From assembly GCA_963663395.1 (NCBI GenBank), contig OY760226.1, positions 4,092,001-4,156,000 of the forward strand: DNA of 64,000 bases, read 5' to 3'. The position numbers were made by a program, and so were the translations under genes. Each line of letters opens with the position of its first letter. Within the stretch, counting starts at the first letter, position 1. Source of the stretch: Azophilus sp963663395. Lineage in GTDB: Bacteria > Pseudomonadota > Gammaproteobacteria > Pseudomonadales > Azotimanducaceae. The notes beneath the pieces are model-generated. The model searched no databases and had not been told where the DNA came from. It worked only from the letters and a program-made list of their open reading frames with translations. Below are positions 9,572-18,834 of the stretch, in pieces.

Positions 9572-9587
9572 GAATTATCTATAATTC
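9572..9587. repeat. AT-rich palindrome across the stop codon of the MhpA-like gene
   Basis: The arms gaattat (9572-9578) and ataattc (9581-9587) are perfect complements with a 2-nt centre. They straddle the stop codon of the upstream monooxygenase gene. It could fold at the end of that transcript or be a protein site, but no T-run follows, so it is not a standard terminator. Confidence 0.4.
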
Positions 9588-11132
9588 AGATAGATAGAGC
9601 CTGTCTTGAAGAACTGACAGCAAGGCGTCCAGGCTGAGTTCTTCCGTCGTGTGGCCGAACAGGTAACGGTCCGGCCGCACGACGGCAACGTCTGACGTTG
9701 AGAACACGCGGTCGAGATTGCCGCGCACGACATCAAGGCCTTCCACCGTCGTCGCGGTGATACCCAGTTTGTCGACCAGCGCACGGCTTGCCGCATTCAT
9801 TTTCAGATCCGCGGCGGTTTTGCCCACGATGGCAAAGCCCTTGCCGAGCCGCTCGTCGAGCGGAAACGCGTGCTCGTCCGCATCTCGAACCGTCGGTTGG
9901 GAAAACGGATAACCCGTGCAACCGGCCGCTTCCACCTGTTCGTGCAGGATCGCGCCGTCGCGCATGGGCGGCGCCTGGCGGCCCTGTCCGTAGCCGGCGC
10001 TGCGCATGTCCGGCGGCGACTCCGGGGGCGGGTCACCGCCGCGTTCAGCCGCCTCCACGGCTGCCTGGTGCTCCATCAGCTTGCCGATGGCAACGGCCCA
10101 GTCGACCAGGTCCACCGCGTGCGCCTGTCGTTCCGCCTCATAGGTATCCAGCAACTCCGGGCGCGAGGCGCCGGACAGCACCAGCGGGAACTTCCAGGCC
10201 AGGTTGATGACATCGCGCATGCCGGCGTTCATCCCCTGGCCGAGGAACGGCGGCGTCTGGTGTGCGGCATCTCCGGCCAGCAGCACCCTGCCCACTTTCC
10301 AGCGCTCTGCGGATGCGGCGTGGAACCGGTAAACGGCACGGCGGCGAAGCTCGTAGGTGCCCCGCGGCGTCCAGGAATCCACCAGTTCGCTGATCTTTTC
10401 CTCGCGCAGCATCTCTTCGGCCGTCTCACCGGGGTTCAGCCTGAATTCCCAGCGGCGGTACGGGTCCTTGGTGGCGACATAGGTAGTCAGCCTCTCCGGG
10501 TCGCAGACCTGGAGGGTGGTGTTGTCCAGCGTGTGGCCTTCCCGGGTGGTGATATCGACCACCAGCCAGTCCTGGTCGTAACCCAGGTCGTGCCAGTCGA
10601 TGCCGAGCGCGCGCCGTATGCCGCTCGAGGCGCCGTCGCAGGCGACAAGGTAGCGCGCGGTGGCTTCGATGGCCTCTCCCGATTTACCGGTTGCACGCAA
10701 GGCCACGGCATCGCCACGATCTTCGAACGACTCGAATTCGGCGCCGATGTGAGCCGTTACGCGCGGGTGCCCGATGGCGGCACGTCGCAGCCAGTTGTCG
10801 ACCTCGGGCTGATCGAACATGGCGATGTCCCGCCAGCCGCTCGCCCCGAAATCCGTCCATTCAGCGCCGAACAACCACTCCCGCCTGGAATTCGCGAAAC
10901 CGGCCCGGTCGCCGGGACGCAGCGGTTGCAGCAGCGCATTGAATTCCTCGCCCAGGCCGATGCGCTGAAACGCCCTCACCACCTCACCGTCCATGGCTAC
11001 GGCCCGGGGCAGTGCATAGACCTCGCGGTCGCGCTCAAACGCAACGACGCTCAGGCCCGCGTGCCCGAACAGCGTGGCCGCGGCGGCGCCCACCGGCCCC
11101 ATGCCGACAACGGCAATGTCGTAATTCTGCAT
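9579..11132 (-). CDS. FAD-dependent aromatic hydroxylase, MhpA-like (3-(3-hydroxyphenyl)propionate hydroxylase type)
   Basis: This is a 517-residue class A flavoprotein monooxygenase that uses NAD(P)H and O2 to hydroxylate phenolic substrates. Visible motifs are the FAD Rossmann GMGPVGAAAA (residues about 10-19), the DG motif ACDGASSGIRRALGI, and the GD motif VLLAGDAAHQTPPFLGQG. The spacing and overall sequence most resemble MhpA, which makes the 2,3-dihydroxy product before ring cleavage. No ring-cleavage gene lies nearby, so the pathway is incomplete here. An aromatic-acid-type MFS transporter follows 85 bp upstream on the same strand, so uptake and hydroxylation may be co-expressed. Substrate assignment is by family only. 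Confidence 0.85.
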   Translation of the reverse strand: MQNYDIAVVGMGPVGAAAATLFGHAGLSVVAFERDREVYALPRAVAMDGEVVRAFQRIGLGEEFNALLQPLRPGDRAGFANSRREWLFGAEWTDFGASGWRDIAMFDQPEVDNWLRRAAIGHPRVTAHIGAEFESFEDRGDAVALRATGKSGEAIEATARYLVACDGASSGIRRALGIDWHDLGYDQDWLVVDITTREGHTLDNTTLQVCDPERLTTYVATKDPYRRWEFRLNPGETAEEMLREEKISELVDSWTPRGTYELRRRAVYRFHAASAERWKVGRVLLAGDAAHQTPPFLGQGMNAGMRDVINLAWKFPLVLSGASRPELLDTYEAERQAHAVDLVDWAVAIGKLMEHQAAVEAAERGGDPPPESPPDMRSAGYGQGRQAPPMRDGAILHEQVEAAGCTGYPFSQPTVRDADEHAFPLDERLGKGFAIVGKTAADLKMNAASRALVDKLGITATTVEGLDVVRGNLDRVFSTSDVAVVRPDRYLFGHTTEELSLDALLSVLQDRLYLSEL

Positions 11133-11217
11133 TGGAACTCCCGCGATTGGTGAGTTGACGAGCGTCGATTACCGCGGCTGACCGGGTTGGGCCCTGCGCA
11201 GCGACGAGGCACCAATT

Positions 11218-12507
11218 CTAACGGCTGCGCGCAGGCAGCACACAGGCGACCGCAACGGCCATGGGCAACCCGAACAGCAGGTACAACGTCGACAACTCGA
11301 CACCGGCGCCCAACAGGTATCCGGCGATAACCGGAGCGAGTACGGCGCTCATTCGACCGGCGCCGATCGCCCAGCCGGTGGCGGTGGAGCGCACCCGCGG
11401 CGGGTAGACCTCCGGAATGATCGCGTACAGCGCCACAACCGAGGCGTTGACGCCCAACCCGACGCAAACCGCAACAGGCATCAACCAGGCCGGATCGGCA
11501 ATCGCCTGACTGAAGAACACCATGGCCGCACAGCCGAAAGCCATCAACAGCGCCGCGGTGACCTGCACCGTCAGTCTTGCGGTGAGTATCCCCAGGGCAA
11601 AGATCCCGGCCAGAGCTCCCACTTGAATCAGCACACCGGCCGACACGCCCTGAGAAAGATCGTATCCCGCATCCACCATGATCTTGGGTGTCCAGGTCTG
11701 GGCGAAGTAGAGCGACGACATGGTCAGGAAGAAACAGGACCAGATCAGCAGGGTCGGCGTTCGCAGGGCAGGCCCGAATAGTTCGAGGATGCGATTGCCG
11801 GACGGCGCCACCGCCGCTTGCGATGGCAACGCCCCCAGGGGCGGTCTGTTCATTCTGGCCAGCAGCCGATTGACCTTCGGCAACGTGTCGGCGCTTCGCC
11901 GGGTGAGCAGGAAATCCAGCGATTCGGGCACCCAGAGCATCACCAGGGGTATGGTCAATGCCGTCAGCAGCCCACCCACCACGAATACGGTTTGCCAGTT
12001 GAAGGCTTCCATCAATGCAACGGTAACCAGGCCGCCGAATATGGCGCCGATCGGGTAACCGGCCATCGAGAACCCCACCGCCGCCGCGCGCCTTCGATCG
12101 GACGAGTACTCGGCGACGATGGTTGCGATACTCGGCAGCATGGTGCCGATGCCAAGCCCGGTCAGCACCCTGGTGAAGGTCAGAAAGGCCACGGATTCGG
12201 CATAGGCACTTGCGACCATGCCCATGCTGGTTGCCACCAGGCTGAGAATGATGGTGGGCCGCCTGCCGTAGGTGTCCGCCAGTGGCGCCAACAGCAGCGA
12301 ACCCAGGGTCATCCCCGCGAGGCCCCCACTGAAAAGAATGCCCAAAGCCTCCGGGGACATCGCCCATTCACCCGCTATTTCGGGTGCGACAAAGGCGATG
12401 ACCATGATGTCGAAGCCATCCAGCACATTGACCAGCAGACACACCGTGACCGCACGGATCTGAAACCCTGACATCGGCGCGCTGCGCATTTCATCCAGAG
12501 CACTCAA
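11218..12507 (-). CDS. MFS transporter, aromatic acid:H+ symporter (AAHS) type
   Basis: This 429-residue, 12-helix transporter shows the AAHS-family pattern: a long first helix with LDGFDIMVIAFVAPEIAGEW, the loop 2-3 motif APLADTYGRRP, and the helix 4 segment TRVLTGLGIGTMLPS. Asp residues in helix 1 (DGFD) are conserved in this family for substrate/proton coupling. The TTG at 12507 is the likely start because gggagg lies 5 nt upstream; an in-frame ATG at 12489 is the alternative. Lying upstream of the MhpA-like hydroxylase, it most likely imports the hydroxylase substrate. The gene is divergent from the peroxiredoxin-like gene at 12630, sharing a 122-bp intergenic region. Confidence 0.85.
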   Translation of the reverse strand: MSALDEMRSAPMSGFQIRAVTVCLLVNVLDGFDIMVIAFVAPEIAGEWAMSPEALGILFSGGLAGMTLGSLLLAPLADTYGRRPTIILSLVATSMGMVASAYAESVAFLTFTRVLTGLGIGTMLPSIATIVAEYSSDRRRAAAVGFSMAGYPIGAIFGGLVTVALMEAFNWQTVFVVGGLLTALTIPLVMLWVPESLDFLLTRRSADTLPKVNRLLARMNRPPLGALPSQAAVAPSGNRILELFGPALRTPTLLIWSCFFLTMSSLYFAQTWTPKIMVDAGYDLSQGVSAGVLIQVGALAGIFALGILTARLTVQVTAALLMAFGCAAMVFFSQAIADPAWLMPVAVCVGLGVNASVVALYAIIPEVYPPRVRSTATGWAIGAGRMSAVLAPVIAGYLLGAGVELSTLYLLFGLPMAVAVACVLPARSR

Positions 12508-12629
12508 TGGCGCCTCCCGAACCTGCCGCGGGCAGCAGGTTGAAGTTACGTGGGAACAAGTCTACTTTGCTTTTCCCATCCACTGAGCGTAGCAGCCAAA
12601 ACACGGACGACCTAAGAAGGCCGCTCACC

Positions 12630-13745
12630 ATGACCACGGTTCTCGACACGATTCCCGGCCATCTGCAGCATGATGTCGATTCGGTACTGGCCTGGTTCAA
12701 TGCCCGCGAAGGCGGCGGATTCGAAGTGACCGGAATCGTGAATCCCCCGCCTGCTGCCGATTCGAGCCGGGAACTGCGGCTTGTTCTTTGTGGACAAGGC
12801 ACCTGCCGTCAGGAACGGTTCCGCGTGGCGTCAGCAGAGAACGGTCAACGAATTGACTGGCTCGGCGACGACCAGGCGGTGGCCGGCGAAGCGGTTGCCG
12901 AACTCGACCCACCGCCGGGCGCGAGGCGCGGCTGGATCGACCGGGTTGCCGGGCAACACGCATTCGTGGTGCTGCTGTTTTATCGGGGCTTCTGGTGACC
13001 GCCCTGTCGCCTCGAGTTGCGGGGCTACGTAACGTCCGGCGTGGTCGACGCGGTTCGGGCGGCCGGTGGCGAACTGTATGCCATCACCAGCGAACCCCAG
13101 GCGCTGGCCGCGCGGGCCCGGGAAGATTGGCAACTGCCCTTTGAATGCATCGGAGACCCGCACCACGAAATCGCCGATGCTGCACGCGAACGCGGCTGGC
13201 TTGATCTTCGCACCCAGGAAGCCGATGAATTCCTGACCCGTAATACCGTCTGGGATATTGTTCACCCCAAGAGTTTTTTCCACCCCGGCGTACTGGTGTT
13301 GAATTCGGATCGACACCTGCTCTACCGGTGGCGTTCGGTTCCGACCCGTGCAAATGCCGGCAGCGCGGCCGGCAGGCCCACCGCGGCGTATGTGTGGGGC
13401 AAAGTCCGTGCGGCCCTGGCCCAGGAGCCCGGCGAGGATGCGGCCCTGGATGAAGCGCCCACGCTGGACGGCAAACCGGTGATCTTTCCGTTGTTCGCGG
13501 CCGTGTTGATGGCCAACGGCTGGTTCATGCGTCCGAAGCCGTTCACCTACCAGGGCGATGGAAAGAACCCCATGAAGCGCGTTCCGTTCGTGCTGCTGCG
13601 CCTGCTCCTGTTCGTCCTGCTGTGGGTTGCTGCATTTGCGGTGCTGCCCCCACTCTGGGTTTCGGTCGCGCTGATACTGTATTTGACGGTGGCGGTTCGC
13701 GGACTCCGGAAGGTGTATGCCATCTTCCAGAACGAGGAACTCTAA
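12630..13745 (+). CDS. Peroxiredoxin-like membrane selenoprotein with UxxC motif (in-frame TGA at 12996-12998)
   Basis: The frame starts at ATG 12630 (aagaagg 9 nt upstream) and runs 371 codons to 13745 if the TGA at 12996-12998 is read as selenocysteine. The context is a beta strand VVLLFYRGFW, then Sec123, then PPCRLELRGY. Related thioredoxin-fold proteins have RGxWCPxC at this place, so Sec replaces the first, attacking cysteine, and Cys126 is the resolving one. After the thioredoxin-like part (EALYAITSEPQ-like strand, IGDPHHEIADAARERG) come two membrane helices (about 318-355). The likely role is reduction of peroxides or disulfides at the membrane. A hairpin sits right after the TGA. TGA is an ordinary stop elsewhere in the window, so recoding is specific. 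Splitting it into two genes or calling it a pseudogene are the alternatives. Confidence 0.78.
13009..13025 (+). promoter_or_regulatory. Candidate bacterial SECIS hairpin for the first selenoprotein
   Basis: The sequence gcctc (13009-13013) can pair with ggggc (13021-13025, one G-U pair), leaving a 7-nt loop gagttgc. The loop begins with G and its first base is 16 nt after the TGA, which is the near edge of the range known for bacterial SECIS elements. An alternative fold pairs gccc (13001-13004) with gggc (13022-13025). The stem is short, so this is weaker than the second locus. Confidence 0.5.
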
Positions 13746-13758
13746 GAGCCAACCAGGA

Positions 13759-13781
13759 TTTTCCGAGATAATTTCGGAAAA
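13759..13781. terminator. Hairpin between the convergent selenoprotein gene and nuclease remnant
   Basis: Arms ttttccga (13759-13766) and tcggaaaa (13774-13781) are perfect complements around a 7-nt loop, starting 14 nt after the selenoprotein stop. The A/T tips give a short T-run on each strand, as in bidirectional terminators. Confidence 0.5.
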
Positions 13782-13785
13782 CTGC

Positions 13786-14217
13786 TTAATCGGCGAGGCG
13801 CGCGGTCGCATCGGCCGGGAACCTGCCGTCCCAACCGGCTTCATACCACTGTGCCCGCCAATCCAGGAGCGTGCGTGCTACGTTGACCGGATCGACTTCG
13901 AGTGACTGTTGGAAAAACCTGTCGTGGGCAGACGCTTCCCGCAGGCACTGGAGTTAACTGAATGGCGCCTCGCTAGGATGGGTGTTGGGGGTCGGGAGCC
14001 CGAGCTGGGTTTCCAGTACCTTGAGCAGGCCTTTTGGGCCTAGGGTCGGCTCACCTGCTGCGTTCACTGGTTTGTGAGCGACCCTCGTGATAAACCCTCG
14101 CCCCCAATTCAACGCTCGAATCTCTACCTCGCGACCATCTCGCTTCGGGCCTCTAAGCTGCTTTTGCGTCCCGCTCTGAGGAGCAACCGCGCACGTCAGC
14201 ATTGCGCGATCTCTCAC
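13786..14217 (-). pseudogene. Decayed 5' part of a PD-(D/E)XK (AddB-like) nuclease gene
   Basis: On the minus strand an N-terminal stretch contains GEPTLGPKGLLKVLETQLGL followed by PTPNTHP. Then comes an in-frame TAA (13954-13956). The same frame continues with LQCLREASAHDRFFQQSLEV, DPVNVARTLLDWRAQWYEAG and WDGRFPADATARLAD, then stops at 13786. Both halves match the first 110 or so residues of AddB-like PD-(D/E)XK nucleases (GPxGLL..LETxLGL and ARxLLxWRDxWxxAGW). The helicase-like body and the nuclease domain are absent. One nonsense codon plus loss of the 3' end marks this as a dead remnant. The match rests on my recall of the family, not on a search. Confidence 0.55.
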
Positions 14218-14288
14218 AACCTGGCAACGGCCGCTCTGATATGCTCTATCCCGATTCGAGCGAGTGGCAACGGTCCAGGCAGGTTCGC

Positions 14289-14591
14289 ATGAGCGCGATC
14301 ATCAAGGAGGTCTACGATGCCTTCAGAAGCGCCGGTGTTTCAGACGAACAAGCGGCTGCGGCTGCGCTAGCCATTCCGCCGAGCGGCGAATTGGCAACGA
14401 AGAGCGATATCCGGGAACTCCGGGTGGAGTTCAAAAGCGACATCACGGAACTCCGTTCAGAAATCAGGGAACTGCGTGCAGACACCCGCAGCGACATGAA
14501 AGATCTTGAACTTCGCATGACCATCAAGTTCTTCGCTGCCGTCGGTATGGCTGTTGCGGGAATCAAGGCGCTGGACTTCCTGATCGGCTGA
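14289..14591 (+). CDS. Small coiled-coil protein with C-terminal membrane helix (DUF1640-like)
   Basis: This 100-residue protein has a short N-terminal helix (KEVYDAFRSAGVSDEQAAAAA), then a heptad-patterned charged coil at about 38-75 (repeated ELR..FKSDITELRSEIRELR units), and a C-terminal hydrophobic helix (FFAAVGMAVAGIKALDFLIG). This layout is that of DUF1640/CCDC90-like proteins, which are often encoded in bacterial chromosomes next to unrelated genes. The start is ATG 14289; a longer reading from 14202 adds residues unlike the family. Function is unknown; it probably forms membrane-tethered oligomers. Confidence 0.6.
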   Translation: MSAIIKEVYDAFRSAGVSDEQAAAAALAIPPSGELATKSDIRELRVEFKSDITELRSEIRELRADTRSDMKDLELRMTIKFFAAVGMAVAGIKALDFLIG

Positions 14592-14673
14592 GTTTCCCCC
14601 CATGCTGCCACCTGCTGCAAGGCCGGACCTATCCAGAGTGCGGTGGCACCGTGAGCGGACGGTGCGCGCATAA

Positions 14674-15327
14674 ATGACGCGGTACACCCACCTCCTTCTG
14701 GACCATGACGGCGTCCTCGTCGACACCGAGCCCCTCTATTACCAGGCGACACGGCGGTGCCTGGCGGAACTCGGCGTCGAGTTGAACCTGCCCAAGTACC
14801 TCGAATTGATGGTCGATGGGGCAAATGCCTGGGAGCGGGCACGGCCGCTTGGGGCGACCGATGCGGACATCGCCCGCGGACGCGTACGGCGTAACGAGTT
14901 GTACCGCGAGTTGCTTGTGTCTGAGCCGATCGGGATCGAGGGCGTCGAGGAAGCGCTTGCCGAACTCGGGCGCAATTTCCGACTCGCCATCGTCACGACA
15001 GCACTGCCGGAGGACTTCGCCCTCATTCATCGCAACCGCAACATCGTACCGCTCGTCGACTTCGTGCTGACCCGGGAAGCCTACAAGCGCAGCAAGCCGC
15101 ACCCGGACCCATACCTCGCGGCGCTTGCCCGGTTCCGTATCGGCGCCGACGCGGCGTTGGCCGTCGAAGACTCCGAGCGCGGACTGCGCGCCGCCGTGGC
15201 GGCCGGGCTGGATTGCGCCGCCGTGCACCATCCGTTCACGGCAGCGCAGGACTTCTCGCTGGCGACGCACCGCGTGGCAAACCTCGCCGAACTAGCCGAT
15301 CGCCTGCTTCACAGCCCCGCTCGGTGA
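14674..15327 (+). CDS. HAD-superfamily phosphatase (phosphoglycolate phosphatase / beta-phosphoglucomutase type)
   Basis: A 217-residue HAD hydrolase. Motif I is LLLDHDGVLVDTEP, with the nucleophile Asp10 and acid Asp12. Motif II is the Thr in LAIVTTALPE, motif III the Lys in AYKRSKPHPDPY, and motif IV the acidic pair in ALAVEDSERGL. The helical cap lies between motifs I and II (class C1), as in phosphoglycolate phosphatases and sugar phosphatases. The GxKPHPDxY signature suggests a sugar-phosphate or similar small substrate. It stands alone between the coiled-coil gene and a convergent flavoprotein. Exact substrate unknown. Confidence 0.85.
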   Translation: MTRYTHLLLDHDGVLVDTEPLYYQATRRCLAELGVELNLPKYLELMVDGANAWERARPLGATDADIARGRVRRNELYRELLVSEPIGIEGVEEALAELGRNFRLAIVTTALPEDFALIHRNRNIVPLVDFVLTREAYKRSKPHPDPYLAALARFRIGADAALAVEDSERGLRAAVAAGLDCAAVHHPFTAAQDFSLATHRVANLAELADRLLHSPAR

Positions 15328-15346
15328 GCATCGGAGGGTTGTAGCG

Positions 15347-16948
15347 CTACCCTGCGGACGTTGCATGGCGCAAGGGCAGGATGCCATTGAGCAGCCGAGA
15401 CGGCGCCCCGGCATCGGGCAACCAGTGCGCTGCCACGATGCCATCCGGCCGAACGAGCACGATTTCGTCCTGCGCATAGGGCGCCGCGTCACTCTCGGGC
15501 AAGCGCTCGGTGCGGATGGGAAAGCCGCTGCCCGCGACCTTCGACACGGCCTCCATCCAGGACGCCTCACCCGCGCCGCTACCCAGAACCACCACGTAGT
15601 GGGTGTTGAACCAGTCCAGCGTCGAGCGCTTGTGTGCGCTGTCGAGCCAGATGTGCGGGGCGCGACGACCGCAGCGAACGGTCGGGACAAAGTCGCGGAT
15701 CGGGTCGTCTTCGGGCGGATCCGGGGGATTTTCGGGCAGACACAGAGGCGAGCGATGTTCGAAGCCAAGGATCAGCCCGTCGTAGTTGCCCCACAGTTTG
15801 AGGGCGGATTTCTGTTGAGTGGTGTCCCGCCCAGCAAAGTGGGCACTGAGGAGCGGGGCGTTAAGCCGCGAGATCTTGAGGGACTGCTCGATCCGTGTGG
15901 CGGCGAGGGTGCCGTGTTCTTCGAAATAGGTGTCGAGCAGGCTGTCAGGTGACACGCCCTTGAGCACGAACGCCAGTTTCCAGGCAAGATTTCGCACGCC
16001 CTGCAAGCCGGCATTGCTGCCGAGGCCCCCGGTCGGAATAAAGGCGTGCGCGGCGTCGCCGGCCAGGATGGTGCGACCCTTGCGAAACCCCCTGGCCATA
16101 CCGGCGATATATTGCCAGGGGCGCACCGACTGGATTTCGATGTCAACGTCCTTGTCCGTGCCCAGCGCGCTCTTGATCCAGTCAATGCAATAGGCGTCCG
16201 TGATTTCCCGGTCACGCGGGAAATTGGCGATCTGCGCTCGGTACCGCGTCTTGCCATCGATGGGCTGAAAGCCGCCGCCGCCCATTTTGTGGGCCACCAG
16301 CACCACTCCGCCTTCGTTGCCGGTAAACCATTCGGACAAATCCGCGTTGAAAAGCACGTCCTGCATGTGAACGTCGATGGGATCGCCACCCATCGGCAGA
16401 CCGATCTGCTCGCGGATCGAACTGTTGACGCCGTCCGCCGCAACGATGTAGTCGGCCGACACCTCCGTCGTTTCACCGGTATCGAGATCGCGGATGCTGG
16501 CGCGGCAGCCGTCCGCCTCCTGGACAATGTTGCCGGCTTCAGTGTGAAACCGGATATCGGCCACATCAAAAGACCTCGCCCGCCGCAACAGGATGTCCTC
16601 CACGTAATCCTGCGAGGACATGACCGGCATGGTGGGGCTCTTGGCAGTCGGCACGGAGTGGAACGACGCAGTGTGCACGTGGGCGATTTCAGGCCGCGAC
16701 AGGTTTTCGAACCACCTGTTGTACTCCGTCCAGTGCCGACCGGCGCCCGTTTCTTCAATTTCCGCCTGAACGCCGAATTGCCGGAAGAGTTCGAGGGTGC
16801 AGATGTCGTAGAGACGGCCGCGGGGATGATTGCTGGTATCAGGCCTGCGATCGACGAGAATGTGGGGAACCCCGAGCCGCGACAAAAGCAGCGACAGGGT
16901 CAGCCCGGCCGGGCCGCCGCCCACGATAAGCACAGAAGTGTTTGCCAT
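15347..16948 (-). CDS. FAD-dependent hydroxylase, phenol hydroxylase/TfdB-type
   Basis: A 533-residue class A flavin monooxygenase. Motifs are VLIVGGGPAGLTLSLLLSRL (FAD Rossmann, near the N-terminus), the DG motif VAADGVNSSIREQIGL, the GD motif TILAGDAAHAFIPTGGLGSN, and a C-terminal thioredoxin-fold dimerisation domain ending in IVLVRPDGIVAAHWLPDAGA. This architecture is typical of enzymes that hydroxylate substituted phenols, anthracyclines or similar polycyclics. The start ATG 16948 was chosen because ggaggag lies 6 nt upstream; earlier residues in the frame look random. It stands opposite a carboxylesterase gene, which could supply its substrate from an ester; that link is only positional. 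Confidence 0.85.
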   Translation of the reverse strand: MANTSVLIVGGGPAGLTLSLLLSRLGVPHILVDRRPDTSNHPRGRLYDICTLELFRQFGVQAEIEETGAGRHWTEYNRWFENLSRPEIAHVHTASFHSVPTAKSPTMPVMSSQDYVEDILLRRARSFDVADIRFHTEAGNIVQEADGCRASIRDLDTGETTEVSADYIVAADGVNSSIREQIGLPMGGDPIDVHMQDVLFNADLSEWFTGNEGGVVLVAHKMGGGGFQPIDGKTRYRAQIANFPRDREITDAYCIDWIKSALGTDKDVDIEIQSVRPWQYIAGMARGFRKGRTILAGDAAHAFIPTGGLGSNAGLQGVRNLAWKLAFVLKGVSPDSLLDTYFEEHGTLAATRIEQSLKISRLNAPLLSAHFAGRDTTQQKSALKLWGNYDGLILGFEHRSPLCLPENPPDPPEDDPIRDFVPTVRCGRRAPHIWLDSAHKRSTLDWFNTHYVVVLGSGAGEASWMEAVSKVAGSGFPIRTERLPESDAAPYAQDEIVLVRPDGIVAAHWLPDAGAPSRLLNGILPLRHATSAG

Positions 16949-17175
16949 ACGCTCCTCCCGGGAACGGCCGATTATGCGGCACACGCGCCTGCAACGCCGC
17001 ATGACACGAAATCGACTTCGCGGTGGTCGGTGAGGTCTCGCGAGTCCTCAGACGCCACCCGGGCGGCCATAAGCCCGTCGCGGGCCAGCTCCGACCGCTC
17101 CTGTGTCGACTTCCGAATCCGAATGCGAGTACATTCAGCGCTTGGTCGTCGATCACCAACGGAGTTCGATTCAAT

Positions 17176-18834
17176 ATGCGCTTGAACAACCGACGCCCAC
17201 TTCCGCGCAGCAACTCCCTCCGGCGCGCCTCGATCGTGCTCGTGGCATTGCTGGTCACTGGATGTGACATGACCGAGGATGACCTGTCGGACAGCATCGG
17301 TGCCGAAGTCGCTGTAACAGGCGGTACGGTGCGGGGCCTGGTAGCGGGTGAAGGCGCGCACAGCCTGAAGCAGTATCACGGCATTCCCTACGCAGCGCCT
17401 CCGCTTGGCAGTTTGCGCTGGGCTCCGCCAGCGGCGGTGGTTCCCTGGCAGAGTGTGATCGATGCAACACGTCGAGGCGCGTTCTGCACACAGCCGCAGC
17501 AAGCGGGCGTTGGCTTTTACATTACCAAACGCACTGACCAGAGCGAAGATTGCCTGACGATCAATGTCTGGACCCGTGCCGATCGGGTCACAGAGCGACG
17601 GCCCGTCATGTTCTGGGTTCATGGTGGTGGGCTGCAGGGTGGCGCCGGTTTCGAGCAGACCGGCGAGTTGCTGACGGAACAAGGCGCCGTGCTCGTCACC
17701 TTCAACTACCGACTGGGCCGCATGGGGTTTCTTGCGCACCCCGAACTCAGTGCGGAAAACCCGAAAGGCGTCTCTGGCAACCAGGGCTTCAGGGACCAGA
17801 TCGCAGCGCTGCATTGGGTGCACCGGAACATTGAACAATTTGGCGGAGACCCGGACAACATCACCATCTTTGGTGAATCCGCGGGTTCCACCAGTGTCTC
17901 CGCGCTGCAGGCCAGCCCAATGGCCCGCGGACTGTTTCACCGTGCCATTGGACAGAGCGGCGCCGCCTTTCACCCGCTGCCTGATCGCCTCGTTGACAAA
18001 GCCTACGCACTGGCAGGTGAAACCGTGGGCAAGATGTTGGCCAGGGCGCTGGTGGGCGAAACGGGCGATGCGTCATTGGCAGCGCTTCGTGCCTTGCCGG
18101 CCGAGCGAATTGTGGAGGTTGCCCAGTCCAGCCCTGTCTATTCGACCTATGAAAGCCTGCCGATCGTCGACGGCGAGGTACTGCCCGATGAAATCGCCAA
18201 CATCTTCGCTCGAGGCGAGCAGGCGGACGTACCAACGCTGATCGGCAGCAACGCCGACGAGGGCGCTGCCGTGATGGAACACTTCATCGGTTTTTTGGGC
18301 GAGGGCGTCGAAGGTTTTACGCGTTTCAAGATGGCGCTACTGGGGGAAGCCACGGATGACATTGATGCCCTCTATCCCGTCGACAACCCTCGCGGAGTCA
18401 TGCAGTCCTGGCAGGATCTCTTTGCCGATATCACTTTCACTTACCCGATGCGGCGTTGGGCGCGCGATATGGCGAACGTGGAAAGCGACGTGTATCTCTA
18501 CTGGTTTACCTGGCACCCGCCGGTGGAGGGCAGGGAAAGGTACAGGTCGTTTCATGGCGCCGACCTGGGGTACGTCTTCGGCCAGTTGACCCTGTTTGGC
18601 GCGAAACCCACTGAAGCCGACAGGGAATTCTCGGAATTGATCGCAGAGACCTGGATCAGGTTTGCCGTCACCGGGAATCCAAATGGCGGTCCCATCGAGG
18701 GCTGGCAGGCTTTTACACCCGAAAACGAAGCATACTTCGTTCTCGGTCCGGATCTCCGCAGCGCCAGCAGTTTGCGCCTGCCAGAGATGACTCTGATCGA
18801 GAACGCGTGGCGCCAGAGGCGTGAGGCGAACTAA
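17176..18834 (+). CDS. Lipoprotein type-B carboxylesterase
   Basis: A 552-residue alpha/beta hydrolase of the carboxylesterase type B family. A lipoprotein signal (IVLVALLVTG then Cys30) places it in the envelope. The nucleophile is Ser235 in FGESAGSTS, the oxyanion hole is HGGGLQGG (149-156), the acid Glu is in SNADEGA, and the His is in RSFHGADLGYVFG. The pair CTQPQ and EDCLTINVW matches the usual disulfide loop. The start ATG 17176 has ggag 11 nt upstream and begins the signal peptide. It would hydrolyse carboxylic esters outside the cytoplasm, before import by one of the nearby transporters. Substrate unknown. Confidence 0.88.
   Translation: MRLNNRRPLPRSNSLRRASIVLVALLVTGCDMTEDDLSDSIGAEVAVTGGTVRGLVAGEGAHSLKQYHGIPYAAPPLGSLRWAPPAAVVPWQSVIDATRRGAFCTQPQQAGVGFYITKRTDQSEDCLTINVWTRADRVTERRPVMFWVHGGGLQGGAGFEQTGELLTEQGAVLVTFNYRLGRMGFLAHPELSAENPKGVSGNQGFRDQIAALHWVHRNIEQFGGDPDNITIFGESAGSTSVSALQASPMARGLFHRAIGQSGAAFHPLPDRLVDKAYALAGETVGKMLARALVGETGDASLAALRALPAERIVEVAQSSPVYSTYESLPIVDGEVLPDEIANIFARGEQADVPTLIGSNADEGAAVMEHFIGFLGEGVEGFTRFKMALLGEATDDIDALYPVDNPRGVMQSWQDLFADITFTYPMRRWARDMANVESDVYLYWFTWHPPVEGRERYRSFHGADLGYVFGQLTLFGAKPTEADREFSELIAETWIRFAVTGNPNGGPIEGWQAFTPENEAYFVLGPDLRSASSLRLPEMTLIENAWRQRREAN

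Noticed and set aside
12630..13745. TGA at 12996 as a simple nonsense mutation
   Set aside because: The position equals a catalytic Cys, the frame continues intact, and a second gene shows the same pattern.
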